Assembly: GCF_000331995.1 (NCBI RefSeq)
Contig: NC_020134.1
Span: 1,401,465 to 1,465,464 of the forward strand
Direction: 5' to 3'
Origin: Thermoclostridium stercorarium subsp. stercorarium DSM 8532
Lineage (GTDB): Bacteria; Bacillota; Clostridia; DSM-8532
Length of the DNA stretch: 64,000 nt
Positions within the stretch are counted from its first letter, which is position 1. The number at the start of each line of letters is the position of its first letter. This document shows, one piece after another, positions 1 through 8,592 of the stretch. Under the pieces are notes generated by a model. It was not told the DNA's origin. It saw only the letters and a program-made list of their open reading frames with translations, and did no database searches. The translations under genes were made by a program, and so were the position numbers.

Positions 1-238
1 CCATTCGGTTAGATTAAAAAGCCGTTAAAAGTACTCTTTAACAGGCATGAAACCGTATGGGGAAGAAAGGCAAGCGTAAATTCCTCAGGTTAACGATGCC
101 GTTATAATGCCTTTTCTTTGGATTAAAATGAAAGAAATATGATATTTTTAAAAGTTTAGAAGTTAAATATATACTCATATATTTGGACAAAATATACAGT
201 TATGTTAACATAAAATGTGTTAGCTTAAAAAATAGATA
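1..238. other. Intergenic region upstream of the aro leader
   Basis: This AT-rich stretch holds no convincing gene. The only short frame (stop at about 77-79) gives a 16-residue tail with no recognisable motif. It may contain the 3' end of a transcript that starts outside the window. Nothing else can be supported. Confidence 0.4.
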
Positions 239-268
239 TTGACAGATTACCATTATTATGCATATAAT
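239..268 (+). promoter_or_regulatory. Sigma-A type promoter of the aro operon leader
   Basis: TTGACA at 239-244 and TATAAT at 263-268 are both exact consensus hexamers separated by 18 bp. Transcription would start near 275, just before the leader-peptide ribosome site at 283-287. It is the best promoter seen in the window and is placed to drive the leader and the seven aromatic genes behind it. Confidence 0.85.
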
Positions 269-299
269 ATTTAAAACCCAATGGAGGACAAAAACAGAT

Positions 300-404
300 A
301 TGGTTAGCATGCTCAGTGTGATTGTTGCTTTTATATTTTTTTACTTTTACTTTAGCCAGGCTTTTTACTTTTGGTACGGAAGCCCGGTTAAGTTAATATT
401 GTAA
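300..404 (+). CDS. Aromatic-rich leader peptide (34 aa) of the aro operon
   Basis: An ATG at 300 follows GGAGG (283-287), 12 nt away, which is long but usable. The 34-codon frame ends with TAA at 402-404. Residues 11-26 contain 12 aromatic residues: seven Phe, four Tyr and one Trp, coded from 330 to 377. Position, size and composition match an amino acid biosynthesis leader peptide of the trpL/pheL kind. The sense would be mixed: scarcity of any charged aromatic tRNA would stall the ribosome. The RNA around it can fold as attenuation requires (see the attenuator entry). The peptide itself probably has no function after synthesis. The function is inferred; the reading frame and its composition are read directly. 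Confidence 0.8.
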   Translation: MVSMLSVIVAFIFFYFYFSQAFYFWYGSPVKLIL

Positions 405-487
405 AAAAATATAAAACACAATCGCTGAGTACAATCCAATACAGGAAAGATATAACAGAGGCTCCGATTGTGAACCTCTTATTTTTT
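312..487 (+). promoter_or_regulatory. Transcription attenuator of the aro operon (segments 1-4)
   Basis: Four segments can pair in the classic order. Segment 1 (312-325, inside leader codons 5-9) pairs with segment 2 (418-429): CTCAG with CTGAG and ATTGT with ACAAT around a small bulge. Segment 2 also pairs with segment 3 (462-471, CTCCGATTGT): ten base pairs with a two-base bulge at 425-426. Segments 3 and 4 form the terminator at 457-487, which shares bases 462-471 with the antiterminator, so the two folds exclude each other. Stalling at the first aromatic codons (from 330) would cover segment 1 and free segment 2. A ribosome reaching the stop at 402-404 would let 1:2 or the terminator form. 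Confidence 0.75.
457..487 (+). terminator. Leader terminator (segment 3:4) of the aro attenuator
   Basis: AGAGG (457-461) pairs with CCTCT (475-479). After one mismatch, TC pairs with GA. A U-rich run follows (480-487, seven T with one A). The stem is modest, as expected for a regulated rather than constitutive terminator. It lies 30 nt before the aroF start. Confidence 0.65.
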
Positions 488-518
488 ATACGGATCAAAA
501 ATTAAAAGGAGGGGTAAT

Positions 519-1538
519 ATGGTGGTAGTATTGAAACCAAATACGCCTGTTGAGAAAAGAAACACGCTTATAGCCGAGCTCGAGTCGATGGGTGTTAAGG
601 TTCAGGTCAGCGAAGGAACCGAAACAACCGTTCTCGGCCTGATTGGGGACACTTCCCATATAAATCAGGACAGAATTTTGTCCAACGAAATTGTTGCGAA
701 TGTATTGAGGGTACAGGAGCCTTTCAAAAAGGCAAACAGGATGTTCAAACCTGAAAGCACGGTTGTCGAGGTTAACGGACGGAAAATAGGGGAAGGATAT
801 TTCTGCGTAATAACCGGACCGTGTTCTGTGGAAAGCGAGGAGCAGATACTGACCATCGCCGAGGAGGTGAAAAAAAACGGAGCAACATTTCTCCGCGGAG
901 GGGCATATAAACCCAGAACATCGCCTTATTCCTTCCAGGGGCTTGGGCTGGAAGGTCTTGAATACCTGAAACATGCCAGGGAAAAGACCGGTCTTCCGAT
1001 TGTATCGGAAATTATGTCTCCAGATATGGTGGAAAAGTTTGTTGAAGATGTAGACATAATTCAAGTGGGCGCAAGAAACATGCAGAATTTCGTTTTGCTT
1101 AAAGAGCTTGGTAAAACGAGGAAACCAATACTTCTCAAACGCGGGCTTGCGGCAACGATTGAAGAATGGCTGATGTCTGCTGAATACATTCTGAACGAAG
1201 GGAACCCGAACGTTATTCTTTGCGAGAGGGGTATTAGAACTTTTGAGACATATACGCGGAACACTCTTGATTTAAGCGCCGTGGTGGCAGTCAAAAAGCT
1301 GAGTCATCTTCCGGTGATAGTAGACCCGAGCCATGGTACCGGAAAGGCGTGGATGGTTGAGGCGATGTCGAAGGCCGCTGCTGTTGCCGGAGCAGACGGG
1401 CTGATTATTGAAGTCCATAACAATCCGAAAAAAGCACTGTGTGACGGTCAGCAGTCAATTACTCCCAACGAGTTTTCCAGATTGATGGAAAAACTTAGAA
1501 AACTTCTCGAAATTGAAGGCAAAAAGCTGGAGGGCTGA
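519..1538 (+). CDS. aroF: 3-deoxy-7-phosphoheptulonate synthase (DAHP synthase)
   Basis: First committed enzyme of the shikimate pathway; joins phosphoenolpyruvate and erythrose 4-phosphate in the cytosol. The 339 residues are a ferredoxin-like N-terminal regulatory domain (about 1-67) followed by the TIM-barrel catalytic domain. Visible motifs are GPCSVES (about 99-105), the RGGAYKPRTSPYSFQG phosphate/PEP region (about 125-140), IQVGARNMQN, LKRG and DPSHGTG. This is the type I-beta form, whose N-terminal domain in related enzymes mediates feedback inhibition by Tyr or Phe. AGGAGGGG (508-515) sets the ATG. It is the first gene after the leader attenuator and lies 2 nt before aroB. The symbol aroF follows Firmicute usage; aroG or aroA are used elsewhere for the same enzyme. 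Confidence 0.96.
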   Translation: MVVVLKPNTPVEKRNTLIAELESMGVKVQVSEGTETTVLGLIGDTSHINQDRILSNEIVANVLRVQEPFKKANRMFKPESTVVEVNGRKIGEGYFCVITGPCSVESEEQILTIAEEVKKNGATFLRGGAYKPRTSPYSFQGLGLEGLEYLKHAREKTGLPIVSEIMSPDMVEKFVEDVDIIQVGARNMQNFVLLKELGKTRKPILLKRGLAATIEEWLMSAEYILNEGNPNVILCERGIRTFETYTRNTLDLSAVVAVKKLSHLPVIVDPSHGTGKAWMVEAMSKAAAVAGADGLIIEVHNNPKKALCDGQQSITPNEFSRLMEKLRKLLEIEGKKLEG

Positions 1539-1540
1539 AA

Positions 1541-2614
1541 ATGCGGGAGATTCAGGTAAACACCCAGACGAAAAAATATTCGCTGAAGATCGGGAATGGC
1601 GTATTTGACGAAGAAAGTTCATATATTGCGTTAAAAGACAGAAAAAGCGTAATAGTAGCCGACAGCAATGTGGCGCCGCTGTACGGGGAAAAACTGATGG
1701 AAAAGCTGCGGAGTATGGGCATTGAGGCAGAACTTTACGTTTTCCCCGCAGGCGAGAGCAGCAAAAGCCATGAAGAACTGATAAAGCTTTATAATTTTCT
1801 GAGTGACGCAAATATCACAAGAAACGATTATATAATTGCCGTTGGTGGGGGTGTAACCGGTGATTTGGCCGGTTTTGCGGCTTCCACCTATCTGCGCGGA
1901 GTAAATCTGGTACAGGTACCCACTTCCCTGCTGGCAATGGTGGATTCAAGCATTGGCGGAAAGGTTGCCGTAAATCTGCCTGCAGGGAAAAACCTTGTGG
2001 GGAGTTTCTATCAGCCCGACGTGGTACTGATTGATCCAAGTCTTCTTTGTTCACTTCCCGACCGTCATTTCTCCGACGGCATGGCTGAGGTTGTTAAGTA
2101 CGGCTGTATCCGTGACAGTGAACTCTTTTCCATGCTTGAAACGATGAATAACAGAAAAGAGATTATGCAAAACATAGAAGAAATCATATTCCGCTGCTGT
2201 GTGGTCAAAAAGGATGTTGTGGAACAGGACGAAAAAGAAAAAGGCCTCAGGATGATTTTAAATTTCGGGCATACTTTCGGCCACGCAATAGAAAAATGTT
2301 TTTATTATAAAACATACACCCACGGTGAAGCCGTCGCAATGGGTATGGTATTTATATCAGAAATGTCATGTAAATTAGGGTTCTGTCAAACCGGGATTGT
2401 TGAAAGAATTAAGAATCTTCTTGCAAAGTTCTGTCTTCCGGTGAATTTCCCTGATCTAAGCGCAGAGGATGTTTATAATGCCGTTATTAAGGACAAAAAG
2501 GCAAGGACGAATCTTATAAACCTCGTTTTGATTGAGGATATCGGCAAAGTGAGAATAGAAGCCTTCAGTAAGGAAAAAATCGGGGGGATTGTATATGAAA
2601 TGCTTGGAAATTAA
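1541..2614 (+). CDS. aroB: 3-dehydroquinate synthase
   Basis: Second shikimate step: NAD- and metal-dependent conversion of DAHP to 3-dehydroquinate. The 357-aa product has the usual length. The NAD-binding GGGVTGDLAGF segment is near residue 101. The conserved PTSLLAMVDSSIGGK and NLVGSF stretches follow. Metal ligands are in MAEVVKYG (Glu), NFGHTFGHA (His) and HGEAVAMG (His). The ATG lies 2 nt after the aroF stop, and the 3' end overlaps aroA by 20 nt, so the operon is translationally coupled. Confidence 0.96.
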   Translation: MREIQVNTQTKKYSLKIGNGVFDEESSYIALKDRKSVIVADSNVAPLYGEKLMEKLRSMGIEAELYVFPAGESSKSHEELIKLYNFLSDANITRNDYIIAVGGGVTGDLAGFAASTYLRGVNLVQVPTSLLAMVDSSIGGKVAVNLPAGKNLVGSFYQPDVVLIDPSLLCSLPDRHFSDGMAEVVKYGCIRDSELFSMLETMNNRKEIMQNIEEIIFRCCVVKKDVVEQDEKEKGLRMILNFGHTFGHAIEKCFYYKTYTHGEAVAMGMVFISEMSCKLGFCQTGIVERIKNLLAKFCLPVNFPDLSAEDVYNAVIKDKKARTNLINLVLIEDIGKVRIEAFSKEKIGGIVYEMLGN

Positions 2615-3893
2615 ACCGTCAAAACTTGCCGGGGAAGTTAACATCCCTCCGTCGAAAAGCATGGCTCACCGGGCTATAATCTGTGCTTTTCTCGCCGACG
2701 GAAAAAGCGAAATTGACAACGTGGAATTATCAGAAGATATAATGTCAACATGTCATGCTGTAATGTCATTAGGTGGAAGGATAGACTTTCTTGAAAGTTC
2801 CGTACCAAATCGTAAAAAGCTTGTCGTATATGGAAACGGAACGGTTACGGTAAAAAACGGCAAAATAAATTGTGGCGAATCTGGAACCACTGCGCGATTC
2901 ATAATGCCTGTTTCAAGGCTTACTGAAGATACCGTCACAATCGACGGAAAGGGGAAACTGGTTTCAAGGCCTTTCAGCGTTTTTTTTCCTCTATTTGACG
3001 CCAGCGATATAAGTTTTGAAGTTACTGACGGTAAACTGCCCATGACGCTGAAGGGAAAACTGAAGCCCGGAAATTATTCAGTGAGAGGTGATGTCAGCTC
3101 TCAGTTCATATCAGGGATGCTGCTTGCGCTTCCTTTGCTTTCGGGCGATTCGACAATACAGATTACAACAAAACTTGAGTCCGAAGCATATATTGATATG
3201 ACCGTTTATATGCAAAAACTTTTCGGGGTTGAGGTATATTTTGACAAAGAGGAAAATAAACTGATTATTCCCGGAAAGCAAAAATACATGCCACGAAATT
3301 ATTATGTCGAGGGCGACTGGTCCCAGGCAGCGTTCTGGCTTGCGGCTGGAGTAATGTCCGGGCCTGTTTCGGTAAGCGGGTTAAACAGAAATTCTCTCCA
3401 GGGCGACAAGGTAATTGAAAATATAATAAAAAGCATGGGCGGTAAAGTATACTGGGAAAATAACAGGCTTGTGGCTGAAAAAAGCAATTTAAAAGGAATT
3501 TCGGTGGACATTTCCCAATGCCCTGACCTTGCACCGATTTTAGCCGTTTTGGGTTCTGTCGGTGAGGGAAAAACCGAAATTCTTAACGGATCAAGGCTAA
3601 GGCTTAAAGAAAGCGACCGGATTAAGGCAATAGTTACCGAAATGGGGAAATTGGGCGCAGACATTTCAGAAGAAGGCGACAATATTATTATAAACGGCAA
3701 AAAAATTCTTTCGGGAGGAAATGCAAGCAGCTGGAATGACCATCGTATAGTAATGTCTGTTGCGATAGCGGCCGTTTTATGTAAAAATAATGTCATTATC
3801 GAAGGTTTCAGCGCAGTGAACAAGTCATATCCCTCGTTCTGGGAGCATTATAAAATTCTGGGAGGGAACATTGTTGAGCAGTATTTGGGGTAA
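2595..3893 (+). CDS. aroA: 3-phosphoshikimate 1-carboxyvinyltransferase (EPSP synthase)
   Basis: Sixth shikimate step: transfers enolpyruvate from PEP to shikimate 3-phosphate. The N-terminal PPSKSMAHRA substrate loop, a CGESGTTARF loop (the GNAGT position of the E. coli enzyme), SSQFISG, LRLKESDRI and WNDHRIVMS are all present in order. I chose ATG 2595 rather than the TTG six bases earlier because a G-run (2582-2587) then has 7-nt spacing; this gives 432 aa. It overlaps the aroB 3' end and the aroC start. The GESG loop is typical of the divergent clostridial EPSPS branch; inhibitor sensitivity cannot be read from it. Confidence 0.95.
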   Translation: MKCLEIKPSKLAGEVNIPPSKSMAHRAIICAFLADGKSEIDNVELSEDIMSTCHAVMSLGGRIDFLESSVPNRKKLVVYGNGTVTVKNGKINCGESGTTARFIMPVSRLTEDTVTIDGKGKLVSRPFSVFFPLFDASDISFEVTDGKLPMTLKGKLKPGNYSVRGDVSSQFISGMLLALPLLSGDSTIQITTKLESEAYIDMTVYMQKLFGVEVYFDKEENKLIIPGKQKYMPRNYYVEGDWSQAAFWLAAGVMSGPVSVSGLNRNSLQGDKVIENIIKSMGGKVYWENNRLVAEKSNLKGISVDISQCPDLAPILAVLGSVGEGKTEILNGSRLRLKESDRIKAIVTEMGKLGADISEEGDNIIINGKKILSGGNASSWNDHRIVMSVAIAAVLCKNNVIIEGFSAVNKSYPSFWEHYKILGGNIVEQYLG

Positions 3894-4980
3894 ACATATA
3901 AAAATATCTGTGTTCGGGGAATCGCACGGCTCCTGTATAGGCGTTGTAATTGACGGACTGCCGCCGGGTATAAAACTGGACCTTGATAAAATCAGCACCG
4001 AAATGGCAAGAAGAAGGCCCGGACAGGACATATATTCCACCCAGAGAAAAGAAGCCGACAGGGTTGAAATTGTAAGCGGGTTTTTTAACGGGTATACCAC
4101 CGGATCGCCTTTGTGCGGAATAATAAAGAACACCGATAAAAGATCGGTGGATTATGACGATATTAAGGAGATAATGCGTCCGGGGCACGCGGATTACACG
4201 GCTTTTGTTAGGTATAACGGGTTTGCCGACTACCGCGGCGGAGGGCATTTCTCAGGAAGGCTTACTGCACCGGTGGTTTTTGCCGGTGCCGTTGCAAACC
4301 AGTACCTGGAACAGAAAGGGATAACGATAGGAACTCATCTATTAAGGATTGGAAAGATTCAGGACGAACCTATGGATCCTGTTAATATAACTGCACAACA
4401 GTTGATAAATTTCAGAAACATGAGATTTCCCGTCTTTTCCGCAGAAACAGCGGAAAAAATGAAGGAAGAAATAAATAGCGCAAGAATGGACTGTGATTCT
4501 GTCGGCGGGATTTTGGAAACGGCAATATTAAACCTTCCGGCAGGGCTTGGTTCGCCGATGTTCGATTCCGTTGAAAGCAGAATGGCGGCTTTTGTTTTTT
4601 CAATACCCGCCGTTAAAGGCATTGAGTTCGGAAGCGGTTTTAATCTGGCTTCAATGCGCGGAAGTGAAGCAAATGACGAATTTTATATTTCAGAAGACAA
4701 CGGCAGGAAAATCCCACGGACAAAAACAAACCATGCCGGGGGGATAAACGGCGGTATTACAAACGGCATGCCCGTTATTTTCAGAACATGCATAAAACCA
4801 ACTTCAACAATTTCCAAACCTCAGCATACCGTTAATATCCGGACAATGGAAGAAACTGAACATGTATTTAAGGGCAGGCATGATCCATGCATTGCGGTAA
4901 GAGCGGTGCCGGTAATTGACGCAGCGGCTGCCCTTGTGGTTATGGATTTATTTCTGGAGCATGGAGAACAGGTGGGGTAA
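3874..4980 (+). CDS. aroC: Chorismate synthase
   Basis: Last common step: FMN-dependent elimination of phosphate from EPSP to give chorismate. The conserved GESHG start, RRRPGQ, a short basic segment with STQRKEADRVEI, YRGGGHFSGR, GGINGGITNGMP and the C-terminal RHDPC signature are visible. GGAGGG at 3861-3866 favours the TTG at 3874 (7-nt spacing) over the TTG at 3871. The start lies inside the aroA 3' end. The product is 368 aa, the normal length. Confidence 0.95.
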   Translation: MSSIWGKHIKISVFGESHGSCIGVVIDGLPPGIKLDLDKISTEMARRRPGQDIYSTQRKEADRVEIVSGFFNGYTTGSPLCGIIKNTDKRSVDYDDIKEIMRPGHADYTAFVRYNGFADYRGGGHFSGRLTAPVVFAGAVANQYLEQKGITIGTHLLRIGKIQDEPMDPVNITAQQLINFRNMRFPVFSAETAEKMKEEINSARMDCDSVGGILETAILNLPAGLGSPMFDSVESRMAAFVFSIPAVKGIEFGSGFNLASMRGSEANDEFYISEDNGRKIPRTKTNHAGGINGGITNGMPVIFRTCIKPTSTISKPQHTVNIRTMEETEHVFKGRHDPCIAVRAVPVIDAAAALVVMDLFLEHGEQVG

Positions 4981-4983
4981 ACT

Positions 4984-6129
4984 GTGGAATATAGTATTGA
5001 GAATTTAAGGGAACGGATAAATTCAATTGATGAAAAGCTTGTTGCTCTGTTTGAAGAACGTATGGAAACGGTGGCGGAGATTGCTGAATACAAAAAGAGA
5101 CACGGAATGAGTATAATTGACCCGGAAAGGGAAAACGAAGTTGTGAAAAACGCTGTTTCAAGGCTTAAGAATAAGGAACTGAAGGATTATGTAACATTTT
5201 TCATTGAGGATTTAATGACGGTATCAAAGCAATACCAGATTGAGAAAGTAAGGGGACATATTAATCTGACTGATATTAAAAAAAGCAACCGGGTGATAAT
5301 TCCGGATACTCCGGTGGGATTTTACGGTCAGGCAGGCTCTTTCTCCGAAGAAGCGGCAATCAAGTATTTCGGATCGGACTGCCCGAGACGTGGATATGTA
5401 AGATTTGACGAGGTAATAACCGCGCTTCTTAACGGTGAAATATGCGCCGGTGTGTTACCGGTTGAAAATTCGTCCACAGGTACGATTGCCGAAGTCATGG
5501 ATCTGATCCGTGACAATGACGTATATATAACAGGTGAGCATATTGAGAAAATAAGGCATCATCTTCTGGTTATACCGGGTACGAAACTGTCGGAGATAAA
5601 AACAGTTTATTCGCACCACCAGGGAATGGAGCAATGCAGTCAGTTCTTAAAACAATATCCATTTGAACAGATTGTTTATAAAAGCACTGCCGACAGCGCA
5701 AAACTGGTAAAGGAACTCGGAGACAAATCAAAAGCCGCCATTGGTTCTGAACGCTGTGCGCAGATTTACGGACTTGAAATACTGGTGCCCGATATTCATT
5801 ACAATAAAAACAATTACACCCGTTTTATAATTATTGAAAGGGAAATGTCGGTTAACGACAGATGTAATAAAATCAGCATTATTATGGACATTAAACACCG
5901 AACGGGGGCACTTTTCAATGTTTTAAGGCTGTTTAAGCAAAGAAACGTAAACCTTCTTAAAATTGAATCACGGCCTATAATAGGCAGGCCGTGGGAATAC
6001 ATGTTCTTTTTTGACTTTGAAGGAAACATCGAAGAGGACAGGATAAAGAATTTGATTGAAAGCCTTAAGTGCCAGTGCAATAATGTAAGGCTGCTTGGAA
6101 ACTACATAGCCTGTGAAACCGGCAGATAA
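4984..6129 (+). CDS. pheA: Bifunctional chorismate mutase / prephenate dehydratase (P-protein)
   Basis: Takes chorismate to prephenate and on to phenylpyruvate for phenylalanine. Three parts are visible in 381 aa. The first is an AroQ-type chorismate mutase helix bundle (about 1-90). The second is the prephenate dehydratase domain (about 112-285) with GFYGQAGSFSEEAA, PVENSSTGTI and a STADSAKLV segment. The third is a C-terminal ACT domain (about 300-375) with the ESRP Phe-binding motif, implying feedback inhibition by Phe. The start is GTG, 6 nt after GGTGGGG (4971-4977) and 3 nt after the aroC stop. In many Firmicutes the mutase is fused to DAHP synthase instead; here it is fused to the dehydratase. 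Confidence 0.95.
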   Translation: MEYSIENLRERINSIDEKLVALFEERMETVAEIAEYKKRHGMSIIDPERENEVVKNAVSRLKNKELKDYVTFFIEDLMTVSKQYQIEKVRGHINLTDIKKSNRVIIPDTPVGFYGQAGSFSEEAAIKYFGSDCPRRGYVRFDEVITALLNGEICAGVLPVENSSTGTIAEVMDLIRDNDVYITGEHIEKIRHHLLVIPGTKLSEIKTVYSHHQGMEQCSQFLKQYPFEQIVYKSTADSAKLVKELGDKSKAAIGSERCAQIYGLEILVPDIHYNKNNYTRFIIIEREMSVNDRCNKISIIMDIKHRTGALFNVLRLFKQRNVNLLKIESRPIIGRPWEYMFFFDFEGNIEEDRIKNLIESLKCQCNNVRLLGNYIACETGR

Positions 6130-6204
6130 CGTGTTAAAACCTTTTTATGCCGATTGTTTATATTTATATTAGGTGACGCCGGAAAAGGACGGGAGGTCAG
6201 CCGG

Positions 6205-7008
6205 ATGAAGTACGGTTTGATTGGGGAAAAGCTGGGGCACAGTTTCTCACCTCGTATACACAAAACTATATTTGAGCTTTCGGGAATTAATGGTGAATAC
6301 GAGCTTATAGAGCTGAAAAGGGATGAAGTTGGGAATTTTTTCTGTAATGCCCGCAAGCAGGGATTTTCAGGCCTGAATGTAACCATTCCGTATAAAACCG
6401 ATGTCATTCCGTATATGCAAAAACTTTCGCCAGAAGCCGAAAAAATAGGCGCAGTAAACACAATAAGCCTTGAGGGTTATTTGGCCGGCTTTAATACCGA
6501 TTATTTCGGTATAAAATATACTTTTATGAAAAGCGGTGTCCGCGCGGCCGGAAAAACCGCTCTTATAGCCGGAAGCGGAGGGGCTTCCAGATCGGTTTTG
6601 GCATACCTTATGGACGAAAAGGCCTCGAAGATATATATTGCCAGCAGAAATCCGGAGAAAGTCAGCATCGGGCATGAAAGCATCATACCTGTCGGTTATA
6701 GTGAATTATCAAAGTATACACCCTTTGACATAGTGATAAATACAACCCCTGTTGGCATGTATCCCAATACGGCAGCCTCCCCGCTTAAACCAGAACATGT
6801 TGAAGGATCGGAGTTTTTGTTTGACTTGATATATAATCCTGCTGTAACCGAGCTTTTAGCAATTGGACAAAAATTGGGTATAAAAACAGTAAACGGGTTG
6901 TATATGCTTGTGGCTCAGGCTGTAAAAGCCCAGGAAATATGGAATGGAAAAGAATTCGGTATTGATTTTGTAGACAGTGTATACAGCAGGGTTGCCGGAT
7001 TAAAATAG
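6205..7008 (+). CDS. aroE: Shikimate dehydrogenase
   Basis: NADPH-dependent reduction of 3-dehydroshikimate to shikimate. The ATG at 6205 is fixed by GGGAGGT (6191-6197, 7-nt spacing) and gives 267 aa; the longer frame from 6154 would add a non-homologous stretch. GHSFSPRIH (shikimate site), GLNVTIPYK (catalytic Lys), NTDYFG, the GSGGASRSV nucleotide loop and NTTPVGMYP are present. It sits 75 bp after pheA and 101 bp before aroK, within the aro cluster. Confidence 0.94.
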   Translation: MKYGLIGEKLGHSFSPRIHKTIFELSGINGEYELIELKRDEVGNFFCNARKQGFSGLNVTIPYKTDVIPYMQKLSPEAEKIGAVNTISLEGYLAGFNTDYFGIKYTFMKSGVRAAGKTALIAGSGGASRSVLAYLMDEKASKIYIASRNPEKVSIGHESIIPVGYSELSKYTPFDIVINTTPVGMYPNTAASPLKPEHVEGSEFLFDLIYNPAVTELLAIGQKLGIKTVNGLYMLVAQAVKAQEIWNGKEFGIDFVDSVYSRVAGLK

Positions 7009-7109
7009 TACCAATACGTCGGAACTCATCTTTGCGGATAGTTTATAGTCTGTAAATTTTTTGCCGCAGTTTCTTGTTAAACAAAAATTAATCGGAAGGG
7101 TTTCTGGGT

Positions 7110-7619
7110 ATGAAATACAGCAATATAGTTCTGACCGGCATTATGGGATCAGGCAAAACAACAGTCGGCAGGATGCTGGCGGAAAAACTTAATATGGGTT
7201 TTGTGGACACAGACTGGTATATAGAGGGGAAGTATGGGAAAATTCACGAGCTTTTTGAAAAAGGCGAGGATTATTTCAGGGAAATAGAGCATAAAGCCGT
7301 ATTGGAAATAAGTGAAATGGAAGGCGTGGTTATCGCCACAGGAGGCGGGGTTGTAAAGAGACAGGACAATGTGTATGCGCTTAAGAAAAAGGGAATTATA
7401 TTTTTCCTTGACAGGCCTCTGAAAAATATACTTTCGGACATAGAAACATCGGGCAGGCCTTTATTGAAAAACGGGAAAGAGAAGCTCATTGAGATATATC
7501 ATGAGCGATACCCACTGTACACAGCCACATGCGACGTGCATATAAACAATTCGGCAACCCCTGATAAGGCGGTTTCAGAAATTATAGATTACTGGCTGAA
7601 CATTGGTAAAAACCGTTAG
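7110..7619 (+). CDS. aroK: Shikimate kinase
   Basis: ATP-dependent phosphorylation of shikimate. At 169 aa it has the standard size. A Walker A loop GIMGSGKTT (about 10-18), DTDWYIE, YFREIEHKA, ATGGGVV and LDRPL/GRPLL follow in the expected order. Last gene of the aro cluster, convergent with the L,D-transpeptidase at 7677. No strong terminator was seen in the 57-bp gap. Confidence 0.95.
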   Translation: MKYSNIVLTGIMGSGKTTVGRMLAEKLNMGFVDTDWYIEGKYGKIHELFEKGEDYFREIEHKAVLEISEMEGVVIATGGGVVKRQDNVYALKKKGIIFFLDRPLKNILSDIETSGRPLLKNGKEKLIEIYHERYPLYTATCDVHINNSATPDKAVSEIIDYWLNIGKNR

Positions 7620-7676
7620 AATATTCCCCCTGTACGGCCGGACAAAAAAAACATTGGGAAACAGAAACCGACCACC

Positions 7677-8432
7677 TTACTCAAGCAGGCTTTCCTCGTA
7701 TAGGTGCATTAACTTTTTCCACGTACTCATATTGACAATTCCTGTCCTGGCGAGATTATAGTCCTTTTGGAATGCCAGAACGGCTTTTTTCGTGTTTTCT
7801 CCGTATCTGCCGTCACACCAGCCCATGTAATATCCCAAAGCTTTCAGGGCCGTTTGTACTCTGTAAACATCGGAACCTATCATTCCGTCTTTCAGCTCTC
7901 TGAAAGGCTGACTTTCATGGATGATTGTCACTTTGGTACCATGAGGTATATACTCATAAAGCTCTTTTACGTCCTCGTTTTTCATTCTGATGCATCCGCC
8001 TGAAACGTTTTGCTGTCCTACTGCCCATGGTTTATTGGTGCCGTGAATTCCGTACTTTCCCCATGGCACATTAAGCCCCAGCCATGCGCCGCCAAAGCTT
8101 CCGCCCCATTTGGCTTTATGTATTATAATCCATTCCCCCGTAGGAGAAGGAGAGTTTTTTTTCCCGCCTGATACCGGATATGTTTTATAAAGTTCATTGT
8201 TTTTAAAAACATACATTATTTGTTCGTCCAGATTTATATAAATGCGGTACGGGCTTCCTTCGGCTATATAATAATAATTTACCGCCATCATTTCGTTTAT
8301 ACCGAAATTGGTCTGGATAATCAGGTTTTTGACCAGAAGAATTACCGTAAGTAAAACTCCGAGATAACGCAGATTGTTAAAAATTTTATGCTTCAGTCTG
8401 TAGTCGACAGGGATAATTCTCATGTCCCCCAC
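7677..8432 (-). CDS. L,D-transpeptidase (YkuD) with peptidoglycan-binding domain
   Basis: Probably cross-links peptidoglycan 3-3 or modifies it at the cell surface. The 251 residues begin with a short basic segment and one membrane helix (about 18-35). A YkuD catalytic domain carries the HGTNKPWAVG and SGGCIRM motifs, the latter with the catalytic Cys. The C-terminal 65 residues form a PG_binding_1 repeat (GSDVYRVQTALKALGYY). It is divergent from the D,D-carboxypeptidase gene, with a shared 160-bp promoter gap, which suggests joint wall remodelling. Confidence 0.9.
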   Translation of the reverse strand: MGDMRIIPVDYRLKHKIFNNLRYLGVLLTVILLVKNLIIQTNFGINEMMAVNYYYIAEGSPYRIYINLDEQIMYVFKNNELYKTYPVSGGKKNSPSPTGEWIIIHKAKWGGSFGGAWLGLNVPWGKYGIHGTNKPWAVGQQNVSGGCIRMKNEDVKELYEYIPHGTKVTIIHESQPFRELKDGMIGSDVYRVQTALKALGYYMGWCDGRYGENTKKAVLAFQKDYNLARTGIVNMSTWKKLMHLYEESLLE

Positions 8433-8592
8433 CTCTAATAACTAACTATATGTCCCGGAAACGTTATAAATAATCTTATCCGCAAATTTTACCGGTTTGT
8501 ACTATTCTTTCTTTAATATCATATATATTTTTTATAGACAGCTTTATGTTTTTCTTTTGGAAACGTGTTTTGTCCAGATGTTAAGTGGGTGG

